This document shows, one piece after another, positions 14,049-27,033 of a stretch of 64,000 bases of DNA. Numbering within the stretch: position 1 is the stretch's first letter; each line of letters opens with the position of its first letter. This DNA comes from Halichondria panicea (Eukaryota > Porifera > Demospongiae > Suberitida > Halichondriidae), in assembly GCF_963675165.1 (NCBI RefSeq), contig NC_087377.1, positions 6,837,122-6,901,121 of the forward strand. The letters are read 5' to 3'. Under the pieces are notes generated by a model that was not told the DNA's origin, did not search any database, and saw only the letters and a list, made by a program, of their open reading frames with translations. Both the position numbers and the translations under genes were made by a program.

Positions 14049-14112
14049 TTGGACGACTTGTCACTTCTCACTTGCACTGAACTCCTGGCCTTTCTTGCTT
14101 TTTTGGGGGGTG

Positions 14113-15900
14113 GCTCCCAGCTAGCTGCTCATTTTCTGGCCGCTTGGGCTTAGGGTTTTGCCATAGACTGAGATAAGGTGTTGCCACTCTAGTTTCACTT
14201 TCCGTCCACGCCCCTCCTTTGCCAGTGGTTCAAGACTCATAGACAAAGGAGACTCTTCAGACTTCAGACTTGGCGTTTAAGGAGGACAATTGTGACAGTA
14301 CAGGTGAGGAGGTGAGGAGGAACCTACTAAGACTGATCTAAATCTAATTTGAAACCTAACAAAATGTGGACTACCACAGACAGGCACATGCACAGTAGAC
14401 TCTAATTGTTGGTGTAAGAACTAGAAAGTGACGGCTATTAAAGATCTCTCTCTCAACTTTTTCGAGGGTCAGATCACAACTCTGCGCGGAGTAGGCAAAA
14501 TCACCATCTTGTGAGTACTTTCCTACACGTATGACTCAACCGTAAGCATAGCTAGATATGCTGTAAGTAGACCTACACATGGTTTTTTCAGTTATGCATA
14601 ATTTTGATGACGTGAGAAACAAGGAATCTACAGTGGAACCTCTGTGAACAACCACCTCCGAATAAAGGCCAGCTGCTATATAACGGCCAGGCACCCAGGT
14701 CCCAAATGAACAGTTTGTGTACAAAACAACCTCTCAACAAAGGCCACCTCTGTATAAAGGCCAAAACATTGTTCCCCAAAGGTGTCTGTTATACGTAGAG
14801 GGGTTCCACTGTACTTTGTGCCTGGTGGTATAGTAAGATCATTACAATTGAGATTTCTCAACCCGATAGACGCTTAGGCCATTGCTAGTGTTTAGTCTAT
14901 TAGTCTATCACAATATGACCTTCAACTTGAACCCATCTCTCTAACTTCTCTCACATGTTACAGCCGGAACTGCCAATATCTATGGCAACGCATAGACCTG
15001 ATCCGACAAGGTCTGGGGATTTGTCCTCAATATAACATCCTAATCAGCGAGTAAGTTTTTCATGTGCTGTGATAAGGAGCACTTGCTCTTCTTTGGACTC
15101 TACTGAAGGTACTCCCTTGGAAGGAGTCTAAGGAACAGACACCGGAGTAAGTCGCATGCCCCCAGGCACTGTACTTTATCAGTGAACCTTATTACAGCTA
15201 TATACAAGGTTTACTGCTCTTGACTGTGTACATTTTAATTACCTTAAGGTGACATAATTATTTTCACAGGTAGATTTGTTTACGTTATTACACATTTTGC
15301 TGGTATAATTTTTTGTAAAATGTCGATCTGGATACATTAAACAAGAGGGCGGCCAATTATTTTGCGAGTACTAATTTTTGCGGTTTTACTCTCATTCGCA
15401 GAAACAGCAAAAATTAATACATGCAAAAATATGTCACCTTAAGGTACATGCATGTAGATAATTATAATTATAGAAGTGGGATTAAGTTTTGGGGGCAATA
15501 GTAAATTGATATCAGCACAATCAATACGTACTTAGGTACAGTAGTCTTGCTCTTGCATGTGTAATTATTTCCTCCACACACACAGATGGTGGCAGGAGCA
15601 CATGTGCTCTTGATGGCGGCATGTTGAAGGTTAGCCTTCTCTCCCATGCAACCAATTAATGGCCAAGCATGAAAAGGAAGCTATCCAGATCTGTGTTGTC
15701 CAGAATATTGCTGTAATCATGTGATACTGCCCCCCCCCCCACCCATGACTATAGTGTGTGAGTCAGACGACTCTGGACGATGTGTTCACCCACTTTGCCA
15801 ACAGACAAAGCGAGGGGGCGGGGCTTGAATTTGAAGTGCATGGAACTGCCTGCATGACATCATTCCAAGTGACGTGAATGAGAATTACCTGAGAATACAC
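14113..15900 (+). pseudogene. Collapsed ABCA pseudogene
   Basis: Pieces of the ABCA gene recur here in order and orientation. 14236-14280 matches the linker near 2400. 14420-14515 matches the NBD1 Walker A exon near 2540-2640, with the motif damaged to LRGVGKITIL. 14964-15055 matches the exon at 2735-2835. 15075-15150 matches 2905-2980. 15585-15690 matches the NBD1 signature exon, broken. 15719-15890 matches the last exon, including its C-rich intron end and SQTTLDDVF. Everything from the second half of NBD1 to the last exon is missing, and stops and indels interrupt the rest. It sits upstream of receptor copy B as intact ABCA sits beside copy A, so it is a relic of a block duplication. Confidence 0.88.
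14631..14811. mobile_element. Pogo/Tigger-like MITE
   Basis: A 181-bp element inside the ABCA pseudogene. TA flanks both ends (14629-14630, 14812-14813). Termini are cagtggaacctc on the left and ggggttccactg on the right, typical of pogo/Tigger elements. No transposase. A diverged relative is visible at 61126-61255. Confidence 0.8.
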
Positions 15901-16950
15901 GTGAGACTATAATTATACAACACGTACTGTAAATTTTGTTTTACATTGCTTGTTTTGTTTTTGTATTATAAATTATTATGTCATCATAGAATCAATCCCT
16001 AATGTGATACTATAATTAGGTTGTGTGAGGACGTAATCATTTTACTTCTCTATTTTTGAGGTGGTAAGAAAACGTGCATACACATGCATGCAGTGGATCT
16101 TCTGGTCTTACACCTATACCCGATAATAACCTGAATCATGGATATGGTGCTTGCATCATGGTTTCCAGACAGCTCCAGCTTGGATAAAATGTCAAAACAT
16201 TATTTTGTGAAAGTAGATACTAATAACTATAATTCGTCGCCACATTTAATTTACCACTAACTCAAGCTCCTAACAGGTTGCCTGAGAAACTGAATTGTCT
16301 GCTCACCACCTGTACTGCATGGGTGAGGTCATACCTCTGCAGTGGATAAATACACATTTCACTACCGCTGTATATATAATTATATAGATACACCAGACAC
16401 AATCTATCCCAGGCCTATAGCTGGCACTTTCAAAAGATTAGGGTATTCAAAACAATACGGAGAGAATTCCTCGAGCATAAAAGAATAGTAACTGGTAAAA
16501 AAAGCATGAAGTACTCACCCCATGGACGCATTGCACTGTATGGTAAGCCTACTGTTCTGGATCCGATACATTCCCATGCACTCGTTTCACTTCATGAGGG
16601 CCCATACAGTGACTCTCTCACTAGTACTAAGTTTTTATAATACATGAAAACGAGAATTAGAATGAGCAGGTTTGCATAATCAGTATATAATTATCAGTAG
16701 GTCAATAATTGCCTTGCTAGCCAGAGAGGTCATGCATGATCGTAAAAGCAGTCGCAAATCTGAGACATTGGCCAGTAAGCCTTAATTCCAATCCCATGCA
16801 TACTCCTTTTTGTTTATATTATTTATGGTGGAAAGCGAAATGGTACAGAAAAAATTTCATTAGAATTAAACTCAAATAAACAATCGTAGGCAGGCAACTA
16901 CCACAGAACAGCAGTATAAAAATACAAGTAATACACCTCACTTTCTCTAA
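15901..16950. other. Spacer between ABCA pseudogene and receptor copy B
   Basis: No gene seen. The left part (to about 16150) parallels the sequence after the ABCA stop. The right part (16600-16950) parallels the 3' flank of receptor copy A, for example gagacattggccagtaagcc compared with 10608-10650. Confidence 0.65.
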
Positions 16951-19900
16951 CTAAAGTGAACTGTACGTGTTCTTTTTACTGCGACACGGTTGAAACATGA
17001 ACAAAACCCCATCCTGCAGTGGTGTGGAAGGGCATTAATGTATATAGGACGGAAATCAATTAATTATACACATCACATTCACCAAAAGACTAACTCAATG
17101 AAAGCACCGCAGGTGCTGATGCCTTGGTGAAGATGCCAGTTATGTAGCTACTAATAGCTTTGATAATTTTGCTGCATGCAAAAACTCACAGAGTGGGTAA
17201 TGATCGACCATTATTATTGTTAAAAACGATCGATGCCAAAAGTTCAAGTCTAAGATTAATGGCTGCATTAGCAGAGCCTTGCAGCTCTCTTCTCACTCTT
17301 GCAGCTACCAATAGCTAGCGTTTTAGTGCAGAGCTAACTACTAAGTAGAGTAGCAACACTCGGTAAACAAGTTTGGCTACGTGCTCTTCTGAAAAGGCTG
17401 CAATGGCATTCCAAGTAGGCATAACTCGAGAACAAAGCATTATTTTGCAAATCCACGAATTAAAATCCAAGTAAACATGACTAGAAGCCTATAGAAACTC
17501 TTACTTGCACTTGATTCATCCTTGAGCAGCTGTAGCAGTCTACACACACAGACAGACAGACAGACACACACACAGACACACTACCGTATACCTCGCTTGC
17601 GCATGCGCACCGAGGCATAACAAGGGGATAAGGAAAGTGGTTCATCATGCATACAGTGAATGCTAGAACCTGAGATCAAAGCGTACAAAACTCATTATAC
17701 CTTGATAAGAAAGGGGAGATCTTTCCAGAAGGAGTAGTTGGGAACCACCTCAATTCCACGTGCACCCTTGACTTGGAACATGACGATTGAACCAATAATA
17801 AAGTACAGTATCACTGCTCCTAACACCCTACAGAGCATACAGTCATCATATATCAATGGGTGACTTAACATTTACAATTGTGAGGTTTTATTAACTACAG
17901 AGATAGGGCATCGACTCACAAACATATTAAGACAATCCCAACAGTTCCAAGAGGTACGCCAGTATCACCAGATGGGATGTTAGCATTGAATTCCTGCATG
18001 TGTTTGTTGACAATCTTCTCATGAAGTACAGTATAGCGGGAAATTTTCGTGAGGTGCAAAATTTCGCGTTTTTCGAGGGCAGAGCAGTGCGAAAATTAAA
18101 ACTAGGATAAACTCCCACGCACTGGTATATTTCACATGCAAAGCTATTAGTGGGTGTGGTTTCCTGACACTGAACCGCGAATAATTATTAGAACCCACGA
18201 ACATGTCTGCTGAAGGCTCTAGAGCCAAATAGCAAAAAATGTCCCACGGTATACGGTAACACTAATGTGGATATTATAATAATTATCCTAATAAACTGGC
18301 TAGTCTGCATATTTTACTTCCAGCACTACAAAACAAAATTTACGTATGTTATGTTTTTGGCTTATGACGACTGTATGAATCAAAGTTGCATACTATAAAC
18401 CATTACTTACATATTCAAGTGCAGTGGTCAGGGTAGTCTCTTTACTGAACACAAAGGAAGAATCTTGTGATGTCACTGTCACTGATACAACCCCTTTCCT
18501 GGTATAAAAAGCATGCAGATCAAAATTATGATAATAATTATGTATGAATAATTATTGTACAGAGCGAATTTTTGCGGCATTTAAATTTCGTGGAATGGCC
18601 TTTAAGGTTAGGATATAGTGTTTCGCCCACGCAAGAAAGTGGGCGTTCCCGCTCAGCATCTGTACAGCAATTTTGGTAAAGCTAGCTACAAAACTTCTGC
18701 GTCAGTTTTCTACCTTCTTAGCTGATGATCATGTCCTATTTAAGCATGATCTAATTAAACAAAGTGTGGGGCAGGGCCAGATGTGTAGAGAATCAAGACT
18801 CTGCAGCTGCAGTGCTCACTTTACTATTTATTTTTGGTTCATTTTTGCGTATTGATAGTACAAAAGAGCAGATATGACAGAACAAGTATCACAATAAAGC
18901 ATTCTCGTTGAATAGATTTCATGTGTTGACTGCTTACCCAGAGGAGGTCTGACGTGTGCACAAATCACTATAAAATCAGTGCATTGATGTCATTGCGGTC
19001 ACGTGAAAACATCCAGGACAATTACACTAGCACTTGTAGTGATTCGTGCACGCATGTCGGACCTCCTCAGCTGTTTACCGGAAGCAGCTATAGTCGCAGA
19101 AGTACTATACAGTTAAGGTTTATGTGCTTGTGCGTGTGCCTGTGTGTGAATGGCCCTGAAGGTTCTGTGGTCAAATTATGACTTCATTAATGCTTTATGT
19201 GATTAACTGGTATGCCAATATGTCTTACACTTCTACACGTATAATCATAGTTGGTAGGAGATTTATCGCTTCTAAAGCATAATTATAATTATAGCTTTTA
19301 TGCCGATGTATGGCGCTATAAATTATTAATGCCATAATTCAAGAAGGGGGGTATACTTTTCATTGGGGTACGTATACTTTTTTCATTAGAGGGTATATAC
19401 TTTTTATTATAAGAGAGTATACTTTTTAGGGGGAACATTTTTTAATAGGGCTATATATATCTTCTAAGACTGTGCATTGACCTCGAGAACAAGTCGCTCA
19501 CGATATCAAGGCTAGTACAAGAGCACTGACTTCTGACTGTGTCTGCTTTTGAGCAGAAATGGTGAATAAAATTTGACTCCCTTCCCTGCAAAAAACGTTT
19601 TAAAATTTGCAGACACTCTCTTTTTTAAAACTAGGCCTGAAATCCTATTAGTGACCTTAGTTAAATAAGGTCCAACTTCCTCTGGATTTCTCCTGTGTAC
19701 AGGTCAATAGTCAAAGGTCTTCTGGAAATGGTCATTGATTTTATCCTTAAAAAAGTAGTGTTGACACTTGGTTCTACCTTTGATTGATGGCCATTGCTGA
19801 ATTCTTTTAATTTATGTACTGTGACTGGCCATTGCTGAATTCTTTTAATTTATGTACTGTGACTAAGTCACTCTGACCATTGATTTTGATAAAAGTACAC

Positions 19901-22900
19901 CCCTACTGAAATATTTTCCCTCTAATAAAAGCACACCTTTAATTAAGAAAGTATACCCCCTTGAGATAAAAAGTATACCCCTATTGAATAATGTTCCCAA
20001 GTATACTCCCTTAAGAAGAGTACCCTCGTGATAAAAATATACCCCTCTTGAATATGGCACTAATAATCATAGCGCCATACTCGGTGCGCACACGCAAACG
20101 AGGTATACAGTAGTTTGTTTGGGTGTGTGTGTCTGTGTAGACTGCTACAGCTGCTCAATGATCAATGAAGTGCAAGCAAGAGTCTCTGTAGGCTTCTAGT
20201 CACGTTTTCTTGGAATGGATTGCAAAATAATCTTCGTTCTTGATATACCTAAGTTTTGCTTACTTGGAATCCCATCATATCGCAGCATTTTCAGAAGAGT
20301 ATATATAGCGAATTTGCCCATAATTATATCTGGGTTGATCCTGGGATGGTAGCATGGTACTTAGTACTCCCGGGATACTTGGATAAGCACGTGGCTATAC
20401 GCCTGGTCATCCAGGGTTGATCCTGGGATCCCTATATAGTGTCTATCCTTACTATGTGTTGATACTTACGGCTGTGGTACACTTGTGGAGAAGCATAATT
20501 ATAATGCTGGGACATCATAGAATGATTCAATAATTATTGTACATACTCTGGGCAATTTGCAACTTCGATTATACATGGACAGTGTCTTATGGCGTCTTTG
20601 GACATGGGTGCAAAGCTGCACTGTTTCTGATAATAAACAGCCATTAATTGTGTTTTTCTTCGAATTTTGAGCATTTTTAGTAACCATTATGGTCAATCGC
20701 TTCCCACTCTTTCGCACCATTACATTCCCTGCACACACAATAGTGTATGGGTAGGTAAACTTTAAATGGGCTTCATTTGGGTGATTGCTAGTCTGTTTGA
20801 GTATTATACAGAAAAACCTCGATTATTTGGCATGGCAATATTCTCTGAAAATGGATGTGTCCCTGAATGTGCATGCGCAATTAACAGCTGTTACCATGGA
20901 CACAGGCGTGTGTAGATGCCCATGTGCAATAATAGCTGTTACCATGGACACAGGCATGCACAGATATGCGAACCTCAACGAATTTTATTCGTTGAGGTCC
21001 TGGTATAGGAAAACCCCAAACCAAACTTGTCTGATAACTCTTTTTAGACTGCTTGTTATAGATACTTCTTTTTGTGATTGAATTCTGTCTTCAATACTTA
21101 TCTCACAGACTACTGACTATGGTCTATGACAAAGGTTTGCTCCCACTGGGCCATTTAAGACGATCAGTATGCACTTTTAACTGTAGACACCCCTTTCTTG
21201 TGAAACAATCAAAGCAACACTCTAATACTTTTGAGCGAAAGCAAAAACATGGTGAGAGGCATTAGCACAGCGCACGCTTGCAACACTCGCTAATAATTAT
21301 AATAGCTAGCTAGCAACTTCATGTCGTAAAGGTTTGGCGTCTCCACCGAGGCATCAACACCATTAACACGGAATGCATTCATAATAATTGTGAAATGTTG
21401 AAATTGAGTAAACTATGTATGACAATGTTATAGCAACATTAAGAGGGCCATTCTAGAGACTTTGTAACGTCTTCTAAAAAGTTATACATACGTATTGATC
21501 TAGCTAGCAATCTGTGTCAAGCGAAATGGCCGTTACATCGAGGTGACCGTAATTCAAAGGAGCCGTATAGTTAGCAAAGATCGAGTAGATAAGAGAAGAG
21601 TGTCGAAGTGTATCGATACTAAGCTGTGCACAACGTAACATGACTCGTACGTGATGAAGTATCGTAAATTACTAGTAATCTCCTAGTAAATGTTAACCGT
21701 GACATTTTTAGAGGCGTGGAATTAATAGTTGCAAACAATACGACATCATTATAATTCCTTCCAGCCAGTTGTTTGCGTTTAAGAGGTCAGAGCTGCTCAC
21801 TGGACGCTATCATTTCATATACTTAACTCACAGTTACAAATTATGTGCATTGCGTACAGATGCGTGAACGTTATCGATTGCAAGTTGCTCACATGCAATT
21901 GACAGGGTATCACATTACTACATGTATGTGGGGACAATTTCCGCGAGCGCACATTAATTTTAGCAAACATAATACTAATACATGTAAAATGCTTGCAAAA
22001 TTATTTTGTGCACCTGGCAATAGACAATCACCCATTCATGGAACATTAGTTTATTCTGATGTTTACACATACCTTGGTATTGGCCCTACTAGGGTAACGT
22101 CAACTGTTTCATCTCCATGTCCGTACGTCACTGTGAAGTGGTTTGTGTCAGATTCATTCGCAAAAGCCCACACTACACTACTGGAAGCTCCAACCACAAC
22201 ATATGAGCCGGTAGAGTGGTCAATTTGGCAAATCTGTATGTTAATGAAAGTGTGATCTCTAGTACAATTTACTATTTAAAAGCTCGATCAACACAAAATA
22301 ATAATAATAGTTTGTGACGAAGAAAAAACGTCCTTCTTGAATGTTAAACAACTACCGTATATCTTCTAATTTATCGGACACTTCTAATTACCCCAGACAC
22401 TCTTTTGGGCAATTTTCGTTGTTCTAATACAACGGACACTACAGTACTTTAATATTACATCTGTTCTAAATATCCGGACAATACCTTGAAAAGTTGAGTT
22501 ACCATTCATATAGACGGCAAGTAAGACTTAGAGTGCTGCAGTTAGATAGCTTTGAGTAGCTAGTTTTAGATAGCTAGTGCAACTATTCAGTCGTACCCTG
22601 TTCTATTAAACTTAGCTAGCTCGCATGCAGCTGCTTGCTTGTTCTAATTATTCCGGACACTTCGCATGCTCTATAAAAATCTGTTCCAATTATACCCGAA
22701 CAATTTCCAATTTGCTGTCCGATAAATTAGAAGATATACGGTAATACCCATGCAGGTTTCAACTTACCACAACAGGCTTTTTTGTATTTCCACACTCTAT
22801 TTTGGCACCACATGGAGAGAACACGTATTCATATGTTTGCTTGTTGGTGTCCTGCGACGAGAAGTTGAAACTGCATTAAGAAAGAATATGTAGCACAGCC

Positions 22901-25863
22901 ATACATTAGCTAATACACACTGGACAGATTGGTCATAATTACTATTAGTTTAACATCCGACAGAAGACTTAATTGGATTTTGCCTCAAATCGCTGAGATT
23001 TAATGAAAGCACCGCGGGTGCTGATGCCTCGGTGGAGGTGTCAAAGCTACATAACATAAAGCTACTATAGCTACCGTATAGCGGGTAATTTTCGGGGGAC
23101 AAAATATTCGTGGTTCAGCAATATTGAAGCATTTCATGGGTAATATTTTGCAGTTGGAGCTTGGACTGCCGGTAAAGGTAGGCAAGGTCGCTTTATTCGT
23201 GGCGTGGGTAAAATATTCGTGGTTAGACCTTCAACCATGAAAATCACGCCCCACGAAAATTACCCTCTATACGGTATATTAGCTTTTATACACACATTAT
23301 TTTTTGCAAATTGATACTGTGCATGCAGAGAAGAGGAACTTAAGGAGTGGGTAATGAACGACTATGATATTGTTACTAGAACGCTAGCTATTGGTAGCTA
23401 TAGTGCAGAGCTACATAAGTACTAAGTAGAGTAGCAACACTCTATATGGACAAGTTTTGCTACACACTCTTCTGTAATTATAGTATTCTAAGTAAGCAAA
23501 ATAGGTAAACTCGAGAACGAAGCATTATTTTTCAAATCTACGAATTAAAAACATGACTAGAAGCCTATAGAAACAGAGCAGCTGTAGTAGTCTACACAGA
23601 CAGACAGACATGCAGACAGACACATATACACGTATACCTCGCTTGCGCATGCACACCTAGAAGCTGTAGAGTTATCAGTGAAAGAGAATGGTATAGATTG
23701 ATGCACGTAGATATATAGGCGTGTTCTATGTACAAAAAAATAATATTTATATTTATGGTACTTGAGAATAGTTCTCCCATAATAATATTCCCCACTTGGG
23801 GTCTGTATCATAGCAACTGGGTGGGGTTTAACTACCATAAACTCCCGCATTCCTCATAAACTCCCTTGCCTTGAGGGCGCACTGATTTTTTACTAGATCT
23901 ACACAGCCAAAAAGAAGCTAGACACTTGTTGACAAGGGCAGGACAGAATGATGGGTGGGGCTCGCTAAACACCATGAAGGCTGGAGGAAGGGTGGAACTC
24001 ACTGCTTGGACATTGAAAAGTTAGTGCGTAGAACTAGAAGCTCAACTCCTCCCTAGTACAAGTCCAGCACACTTCCCAAGAAACGAGCCGCTCGTACTAC
24101 TCTCACAAAGCGAAAGGAAGACATCTAAGCTATAATTTGCAGCAAAAGCCCAGCAAACAAGCGGCTCCTATACTACTCTTAACAAAGCGAAAGGAACTTT
24201 AGGAAGAAGCCAAAGCTAGAATCCCAGCACTTCCATACATCCAGCTCCTCCCCCATGCAGCCTTGCAGCAAAAGCACAGCACACGGCCCAAAAAACGAGC
24301 GTCTCCTACTACTCTCGAACAAAGCCAAAAAAAGAAACTAGAGCTTCTCTCTTCCATTCTAGTTCTGTTATTATGTTACTAGACAAAGCATCTATAGCTA
24401 CAATAATTGTTATGTTATTACATGTGTATCTTCTTGTAAATCATAATACAATGTACAATGTTGTAGTTTGTAGCCCAGAGCAATCTATAGTACCAGTACT
24501 ATAGCTCATAGTTCCCTGCTAAATACACTCAAATGGGATCTAATTCAAATATAACTACTCGCACATTTGTGGATTCTACCCTCCAGACCAGCTGCACTGT
24601 ACCTTATGATTGTGGTTACATGTAGTAGAGTTACCACCAATGTTATGATATGTCATGTAGTAACGTGACGACATGTCAACAACATTTTGGGGGTTTACTG
24701 ACGTAAAGGTAAGGCTGTGTTTGGGGGGTTTACTGACGTAAACGTATACACAGAGTGCTTTTTCATGCTTATGTTCCTATAGATAAGTATAGCTAAGGCT
24801 GTGTATCTAAGTAGTGTGCTGTGTCCCAAATGGTCACAAATATGAGGTGAGTGGATGTTTAGCAGCAAAACTACTCGTAGAGACAGCAAAAAAACAATTC
24901 TCATGAATTATTCATGGGTTTCCACGTTAGAAGTAAACCTTCTCAGGTAACCAAGGACGGAAAGGAACGTTTAGGCAACTGCATTTAGAGCCAAAAAAGA
25001 CAAGTAGCCAAACTGAATTTTTACACATTAAAAATCGTGTGCCGTTCATTGCTGGTCCCAGTCCTTAGGTTACCTGAGTTGGCTAAAACCGCATGGAAAC
25101 ACGGATGGCACCTCGACAGTGCTGCATTGCCAATCCCTCTATGCTCCAACAACCAAACGGTGCTTTTTTCCAACCACAGATAAAAAGTATGTGGTTACTA
25201 CAGTTGTAGATCCTAGTCTTTGGTATTTACCCAAGCCAGCCGTGGGCACGGGTTATAGTGTAAGGCAACGTGTTTAAGTACTATGCACCTATCAATGATA
25301 TGCCCCCTCCCCCCACCTGCATGGGGAGCGCCTGGGGGAAATGTAGTGGAATGGTCAACATCTTGATCCCCCATTGGGTGGGGATTGGTGGGGCCGGAAT
25401 TGATCTCTTCAACGAGGGCAGCTATTGTGTACAAGTAGCTGTCATGAGTACTGTACAGGTAGCTGTCACGAGTACTGTACATGCGCGCACTTGAGACAGA
25501 ACCAGACAGTTTTTATTGTTCTCTTTGAGGAATTTCTTGTCAACAAATAAAATTGCGGCCTACTCAACATGGGACCGGGGGATGGGGGTAACATATAGGG
25601 AAAGTACAGTTGATACGGCCCACAAAGGTTACTGATAATGTCACTTTTCCTACATCGCTCCAGGTGGGGAATATCATTGATACATGTAGGTGCATGCACT
25701 ATAGATCTACAGCAATTTGCTAGCCAAGATTTACTTACGGATAAGTGAACTGTCCCTTCCAGCTTACACCATTGCAAGTGCAGGGATCTGTACAATCAGG
25801 CTTATATTCAGCATTGACACTGGCTAGAGCTAGGACCACCAGAGACAGAATCTGAAACATCAT
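16951..25863 (-). CDS. CD-MPR/ATG27-like receptor, copy B
   Basis: Second tandem paralogue with identical exon structure and phases. Exons (descending): 25863-25739, 22870-22768, 22233-22073, 18498-18411, 17993-17920, 17827-17701, 17013-16951; 741 nt, 246 aa. Signal peptide MMFQILSLVVLALASVNA; ectodomain motifs FSPCGAKIECGN, ICQ, VVWAFANESD, FTVTYGHGD; TM region; IEVVPNYSFWKDLPFLIKDG identical to copy A. The cytosolic tail is shorter: the second Cys of the PCxxxC pair is deleted (PCRSKKNTYSSL). Introns 1 and 3 have swollen to about 2.9 and 3.6 kb with repeats. No stops or splice losses were seen, so it is probably functional. TM exon 6 differs from copy A by only a few bases, which suggests a recent duplication or conversion. 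Confidence 0.84.
17101..17616. repeat. Dispersed repeat with cagacagaca tract and 'tatacctcgcttgcgcatg' end
   Basis: Intron 6 of copy B. It starts tgaaagcaccgcaggtgctg and ends with a CAGA-type simple tract and cgtatacctcgcttgcgcat. The same start and end flank 22995-23660. Inverted or partial relatives occur at 20085-20290, 21320-21360, 26095-26130 and 35175-35330. Confidence 0.7.
18028..18259. repeat. MITE, 'CCGTATAGCGGG' TIR family
   Basis: Left end acagtatagcgggaaatttt, right end cccacggtatacggta. It lies in intron 4 of copy B, immediately beside exon 5. A truncated sister sits at the equivalent place in copy C (27568-27600), so this insertion predates the B/C split. Confidence 0.75.
18941..19069. 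repeat. Hairpin MITE, related GAGGAGGTC family
   Basis: Ends gaggaggtctgacgtgtgca and gcacgcatgtcggacctcct are inverted copies. An internal segment (ttgtagtgattcgtgca) also occurs at 9030-9045. Confidence 0.7.
19309..20080. repeat. Foldback element built of 'gtatactttt' repeats
   Basis: About 770 bp. The outer ends tatggcgctataaattatta and taataatcatagcgccata are inverted. Inside, the left arm holds several ggtatacttttt units and the right arm several aaagtatacccc units, so the whole element can fold on itself. A 38-bp unit (ccattgctgaattcttttaa...) is tandemly doubled at 19791-19866. The long minus-strand reading frame here is only the repeat read through. Intron 3 of copy B. Confidence 0.8.
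20869..20962. repeat. Tandem duplication
   Basis: The unit agctgttaccatggacacag occurs twice, with flanking gcatgcgcaat/gcatgcacag context, about 60 bp apart within intron 3 of copy B. Confidence 0.6.
22353..22743. mobile_element. 391-bp TIR element, 'ACCGTATATCTTCTAATTTATC' family
   Basis: Perfect terminal inverted repeats of about 24 bp: taccgtatatcttctaattt on the left, aaattagaagatatacggta on the right. Sub-terminal copies of ctaatt..cggaca repeat several times within. No reading frame. Sits in intron 2 of copy B. Confidence 0.88.
22995..23660. repeat. Dispersed repeat (same family as 17101) with nested MITE
   Basis: Begins tgaaagcaccgcgggtgctg and ends with cagacagacatgcagacaga and cgtatacctcgcttgcgcat. 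An intact MITE (23072-23277) is inserted within it. Confidence 0.7.
23072..23277. mobile_element. MITE, 'CCGTATAGCGGG' TIR family
   Basis: TIRs taccgtatagcgggtaattt and aaattaccctctatacggta; 206 bp, non-coding. Interior has ttcgtggttcagc and related motifs shared with 28434-28597. Confidence 0.85.
24045..24330. repeat. Degenerate tandem repeat, about 100-bp unit
   Basis: Three diverged units in intron 1 of copy B. Each contains agcaaaagc-cagca-ac and gcg-ctcctactactct followed by acaaagc-aaagga. Non-coding in all frames checked. Confidence 0.6.
24916..25101. repeat. Inverted-repeat element
   Basis: The arm gtttccacgttagaagtaaa with tctcaggtaaccaaggac on the left faces gtccttaggttacctgag and gcatggaaac on the right. 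Small hairpin MITE candidate in intron 1 of copy B. Confidence 0.55.
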
Positions 25864-27033
25864 TTTGGACAACTTGTCACTTCAGTCACTTGTCACATGT
25901 GGACCGGATGCCAATAATCATTTTTTAGAGGAAGCTCAATTTCCTGTTTTGTCTTGCACTTTGGTTATCACTTGCCAGACAGTTGGACACGTGTCATAAT
26001 TGGATTCTGGCAAAATTAATGTTCATCATGATAATTAAAATCAATGTGTGTATAAAAGCTAGCTATTACATGTAGTAGCTTTATGTTATGTAGCTTTGGC
26101 ACCTCCACCGAGGCATCCGCAGCGCTTTCATTATAAGATTGTGTTACCCCAAATTGCTATAAGGTGCCACACAAATTTTTAATGTACGAGGGACATTGGC
26201 CAGTATAGGCCTTTCACTGGAATAGTTCTTGTGCTTTTGAAGTCATTATTCGAAGGTGTTCTCTACGGGAGGTATCAGGTTGTTTTACCCCAAAATGTGT
26301 TTAATAAGGTCAACTCTTGATAAGGTACAGAGGATTTTAAGTTGGTTGGCAGAAGCTAAAAGTTGAAGTGCACTCAACCATGACTACACACTGTGTGTTT
26401 CTTCCTACTAATGCAATTAGTGGTCATGGTTGACTGCACTTCAACTTCTAACTTCTGCCAACCAATTAACCTGAAATCCTCTGTATACAGAGACAGTAAA
26501 CTGGTACTAACAAACTATAATAATTAATGGTAAAATGTCATGAGAATATATAAAACTACAGCTAAACAATCATGTATGCTACTATTTACTGCTCGCGGTA
26601 TTGCCATATTTAGTAGTGGCATAAGAGGGCGGCAAGCGAAAGCGAGTGACCCCTATGGGCAGTATCGGCCACACATTTTTAATGTACGAGGGACATTGGC
26701 CAGTAGGCCTTCCACTGGAATAGTAATTCAGTTCTTGTGTTTTTGATCATTATTTGGAGGTGTCCTTTACTGGGAGTTATCATAGGTTGTGTTACACCAA
26801 AATGTGTTTAATAGGGTATTATAGAGACAATAAATAAAAGTAAACTGGTACTAACAAAACTTTTCACAACGTATATTAGCAAGTAAATACTTCCTTAAGG
26901 TAAATGAACTGGTACTAACAAATGTAAAAATGTCATGAGAATAAAACTACTCCAGCTACGTAACAATCATGTATGCTACTATATACACGCCTCTAACAAG
27001 AACAGCAGTATTATAATGGTTGCACCCCACTTG
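25864..27033. other. Spacer between receptor copies B and C, with repeats
   Basis: No gene. Two direct copies of a block derived from the receptor 3' flank (26180-26300 and 26665-26825; shared taatgtacgagggacattgg). A foldback hairpin (26328-26485) lies between them. Confidence 0.65.
26328..26485. repeat. Foldback hairpin
   Basis: About 60-bp arms: acagaggattttaagttggt ... gcactcaaccatgac against gtcatggttgactgcac ... cctgaaatcctctgta. Loop about 35 bp. Confidence 0.8.

Noticed and set aside
17520-17590. Possible CRISPR-like or regulatory array of cagacaga units
   Set aside because: Simple-sequence tract belonging to a dispersed repeat in a eukaryotic intron; no spacers.
19863-20060. 65-residue reading frame with repeated 'RGV/KGV' words
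   Set aside because: It is the foldback repeat arm read in one frame, with no start context or homologue.
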